Part shown: positions 60,876 through 64,000 of the stretch, piece by piece | How positions within the stretch are numbered: position 1 is the first letter of the stretch | How the letters are laid out: every line of letters starts with the position of its first letter | DNA from: Branchipolynoe longqiensis | Lineage: Eukaryota > Annelida > Polychaeta > Phyllodocida > Polynoidae | Direction of reading: 5' to 3' | Length of the DNA stretch: 64,000 bases | Assembly (NCBI GenBank): GCA_030323885.1 | Contig: CM059186.1 | Span: forward strand, 150,510,407-150,574,406 | The notes under the pieces: model-generated | Told to the model about the DNA's origin: nothing | Databases searched by the model: none | Seen by the model: the letters and a program-made list of their open reading frames with translations, nothing else | Program-made: the position numbers and the translations under genes

Positions 60876-61714
60876 GGATTATTAAAAAGAATTGCTCTAT
60901 AATTATTTGGTTATGGTTGTGTGTGTGAATGATTTCTTTTAGGGAGGGGGGGGGGGGGAGAGTTCTCTCGAAGGTGAAAGGAGGGTGTTTACTAGAAAAC
61001 AAAACGGAGCATGCTCTATAATAAGCCTGAGCTTATAGAGTAAGATTTACGGTACATACACATATAACACTGAAGGGGTAACATCTAGAGAATGCCCCCC
61101 CCCCCCCACACACACACACATAGGTGAAGATCACATGAATAGACCCTCAAGTGATGGTAATTGGACACCCAGATTAAACAGCGCTGCGAGTTAACTGTCG
61201 TCGCAGATCTCGCAGCGGCGTGTGAACTTGCTGGTGCACCTCAATCCCTGCTGATTAGTGCGTCTGTGGTGTGACAGTTTCTTAGAACGCGGAGTAAGCC
61301 ACGCTGCATGATCTACCCACCCTCTTAGGCCCCAACAGACAAACACAATGTTCCCTCATGGCAATACTGTCACAACAGGCTAGGTCTGTCATGTAATCAA
61401 ACCTTTTTTTCCTTCACCAATTGCCCATGCCGGCTTAAGTGCATTAATCGCGATGCATTTATGGTAATACCATCTAAAAATAAGAGACGTAAATATTCAC
61501 TGATAATATGAGATAGAATCATAGTGTAAAGTCTAATGCTCAAATCTGTGGCTGTGTAGGCAGGCTATGGTGAAAACAATACAGACAAGAGAAAGGAAGA
61601 GTATAAAGTGTAAAGAAGAAGAGAGAGTCCAGCCCTCTGGTTTATTGCTTATATAGTTACATGGGTTCATTGTAGAGTATCACCCCCCCCCCTTTCCCCC
61701 CCCCCCCCATTCTT
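60876..61714. other. No gene seen
   Basis: Homopolymers at 60,945-60,958 and 61,087-61,107, plus C runs from 61,684. A minus-strand stretch at 61,195-61,290 (SKKLSHHRRTNQQGLRCTSK, then FTRRCEICDDS and a stop) is not recognisable. Confidence 0.45.
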
Positions 61715-61898
61715 AGCCTCGGATAGTCGTGGTCTAGGGCCCGCCCACCCAACCCTACCACAACTATTACGTTTGCTTGTGCCAAGACGAAAACATTGAA
61801 GTATCCATTTTTATCAGCATTTTTATCCTGAATAAGAAGGTAAAGATTGCTGGACCTGGATGTGCTTCCTTCTCCCTAGCCCACGACTATCCGAGGCT
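61715..61898. mobile_element. Short TIR element, 184 bp
   Basis: 25-bp ends with one mismatch: AGCCTCGGATAGTCGTGG plus TCTAGGG at the left and its reverse complement at 61,874-61,898. Confidence 0.8.
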
Positions 61899-61959
61899 TG
61901 TACTTCGGGAAAACAACAGTTATCCATCATCTGTACCCAGGTAAGATTCGTATAACTAT

Positions 61960-62770
61960 ACTATATATACACACACACATGTTAGTACTTAGCGCCCCCC
62001 CTGGGTTGGTCGGTATAACTATATCTATAGGCAGTGGATATTTTTGCCGTGAACCGGTTTAAATTTCTATGGCTATTTGGCTGTGAATTCCGGTATGCAT
62101 GCAGTTGTGTAATTCTTGGACTTAGGCATTTTTGTCAAAGCGATCTGCCGGCAAGCTAATTTGTTCACTATTTTACTGTGAAAATCAGGCGAGGTGGTCA
62201 TCTCACCGACAAAAAAAAGTCATCTCACCCGCGGTTTTAATCAAATAAAAATCCTAATGTTGGCCTAGCCCTAGGTAACAAAGGTATTACTTATGATACT
62301 AGAATGGAATTATAATTATTACCTCGATCATGTTAAATTAATATGAATAAGCAATGCTTAGGACCGACCCTAGCTAAATTCTCGGAGAATTATTTATTTA
62401 TTTATCAACACAAGTATATTATTAACCAATCGCTGACGTCCACCCTGTTTGCTGCATAGCGAAGCTCGACGAGCTATTTCCATTTGCATGATTTTGGTTA
62501 TTAGCTGATTCAACACAAGTATACAAATGGCGTCCCCCATATAGGGCTGTTTCCATTTGCTGAATTTTGGTGATTTCATTTTCCACCTCTATGAGTATTG
62601 TTTATGTATATACACGTGTTAGTCATTAGCATCCCCGCTGGGTGGGTCGGTATTATAAGTATTATGTATATATTATTTCAACTACTTATGCTGGCAGATA
62701 CATATTGGACTTCACGGTCAAATAGCCGTAGAAATGTAAAACCGGTTCACGGCAAAATATCCACTACGAT
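61960..62770. repeat. Foldback with about 60-bp arms
   Basis: GTGGATATTTTTGCCGTGAA plus CCGGTTTAAATTTCTATGG at 62,033-62,090 is inverted at 62,708-62,768. A TTAGTACTTAGCGCCCCCCC-like phrase at 61,981 recurs directly at 62,619. Probably one element that rearranged internally. Confidence 0.7.
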
Positions 62771-63523
62771 ATCTATAAGGACGATTAACACTTGTCTATT
62801 GATGTATGATATATTTATAACCAATGTAGTATTTACCATACTGAGCTAGTACTACGACTAATATGAGAACTTCACATTTTGCAAGGGAGGAATACCGATG
62901 TCTATTCTGTTTAACTGGCAAACTGCTTTTGTACCCAGGTTAGACTTAGATAAACTATTCACTCCAGTAGGGGTGAACGACGACCATGTTTTAATATTGT
63001 TTAAATCCAAGCTAAAACTGTTTTGATAAAGGTCTAATGTAAACAACCTGTAATTGTGAAGGCAATGGTGTCAGGCAGCATTGTTTATCCATATTGGTGT
63101 AGAGTTGCTGAACTGAAAAGAATACGACCATGTACCAGTAACCAGCAATGTTGGCTATTTGGATTCTCTCCATTTAACTTGTACGGTATCAATCTACACA
63201 ATTGAATCAATTCTGCACCCCAAAAATAACTGGCTATGAAAGTCGGGTTTCATATATATTGGTATACGCTGATAGTGCTGCGCCTTTTGAAGCATGTATT
63301 AGTAGTGTACGCTGATAGTGCGGGGGAGTCTGCACCACATATTAGTTTACGCTGATGGTGCTGCGGGATTGAAAAATCCCGGAAATCCGCGGAATCGCGG
63401 AGATCTTTCATCACTGATACATAAACAATACCCGTACTCATATAGAGGTGGGAAATGAATTCACCAGAATCCAGCAACTAGAAACAGCTGTTTCTGCGGA
63501 ACTGTGCTGGTTTACAACAAACT
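62771..63523. other. No gene; short tandem repeat
   Basis: TACGCTGATAGTGCTGCG-type phrases recur three times at 63,265-63,365. No coding signal. Confidence 0.5.
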
Positions 63524-63913
63524 GTACTTACAGGACAGGGGTGAAAACCAACCCATTAGAAAAACTGGCGAAGAATTTCTACATGGTAGGGGTAATGATT
63601 TGAGCAGATAAATTCTTAATTTAAGAAGCAAAATACATTCTCCACATACATATTTATATTTACCCGCTACTTCTGATTTGAAAAATATAATAAAACATGT
63701 AGATTAAGGAATCAAAAAAATAAAACCGACAGCATTTTATCGCCACCATCTTGTCTTTTTGCATTCTCGCTCATTTCACCAACTCTGTGCCGATATATGT
63801 AGCCATTTGATCCTGGAACTACAGTTTCTAGTTCATGTTGAGGCTGTTCCATATTAAAACTATTTTCGCCCATATTTAGACTACGCTATGGTTCACCCCT
63901 GTACTGTAAGTAC
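63524..63913. mobile_element. 390-bp TIR element enclosing a small ORF
   Basis: Ends GTACTTACAGGACAGGGGTG plus AA at 63,524-63,545 and its reverse complement with one mismatch at 63,892-63,913. It encloses the minus-strand ORF at 63,712-63,873. Confidence 0.75.
63712..63873 (-). CDS. Small ORF in a TIR element, possibly a FLYWCH-domain start
   Basis: 53 codons, ATG to TGA on the minus strand: MGENSFNMEQPQHELETVVP leads into GSNGYIYRHRVGEMSEN. The ETVVP...GYIY spacing loosely resembles the N-terminal part of FLYWCH zinc fingers, which occur in some Mutator-like transposases and their host derivatives. The rest of such a domain is absent, so this would be a transposon fragment. Similarity is by eye only. 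Confidence 0.35.
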   Translation of the reverse strand: MGENSFNMEQPQHELETVVPGSNGYIYRHRVGEMSENAKRQDGGDKMLSVLFF

Positions 63914-64000
63914 GGGGTGAATCTTTTATCTAGGTGGATGGCAGCGATTGGTTAATAACATATAATCATGTTTAATCGTATAATAAATAGGTAATTCTCC
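63914..64000. other. Window edge, no feature
   Basis: AT-rich; nothing recognised. Confidence 0.5.

Noticed and set aside
61195..61290. Minus-strand Cys/His-containing stretch (RRCEICDDS then stop)
   Set aside because: Only about 32 codons, with no splice acceptor or upstream coding; the resemblance to a zinc finger is superficial.

Overview
The window is animal nuclear DNA. One spliced gene, spread over at least 30 kb of the minus strand, carries clear homology to SDCCAG8 (also called CCCAP, NPHP10 or BBS16), a coiled-coil protein of centrosomes and ciliary basal bodies. Everything else is introns, flanks and a dense, nested population of transposable elements, SINEs, MITEs and tandem repeats. 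A DIRS-superfamily element, a Mag/K02A2.6-like Ty3/gypsy element, tRNA-derived SINEs and abundant minisatellites point to an invertebrate metazoan, probably marine. I cannot name the species. Minisatellites spanning exon-intron junctions recall those reported from amphioxus, but that is only a hint.

Layout. 1-3067: the 3' part of a GC-rich tyrosine-recombinase retrotransposon, with an RT-RNase H ORF open at the left edge and an overlapping recombinase ORF. 3.6-9.3 kb: SINEs, one complete TTAA-flanked MITE and a foldback repeat. 9,334-14,041: a nearly intact Ty3/gypsy element with 123-bp LTRs, a GTCTG target duplication, one in-frame TGA between gag and pol and one frameshift at the pol C-terminus; it sits inside a tRNA-derived SINE. 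15,143-16,093: the wreck of a related element, split by a 642-bp terminal-inverted-repeat insertion packed with ACGT motifs. 16-27.5 kb: repeats, plus a broken SGNH-hydrolase-like ORF between two inverted SINE copies.

27,523-57,674 (minus): 14 exons of the SDCCAG8 orthologue. All splice phases agree, giving 2,030 nt or about 676 codons; human SDCCAG8 has 713. The start exon (about 20 codons) and the terminal exon (about 35 codons) were not found. Several introns hold minisatellites touching an exon, and in two places the repeat unit copies the exon end with its splice donor. The largest intron (43.6-57.4 kb) holds most of the microsatellites, including a 0.4-kb (AGG)n tract.

57.7-64 kb: a 5S rRNA-derived fragment, more MITEs, foldback elements and a small terminal-inverted-repeat element enclosing a 53-codon ORF. 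Apart from SDCCAG8 no host gene can be supported. The transposon ORFs serve element mobility (reverse transcription, integration or recombination) and do not form a pathway with the host gene.
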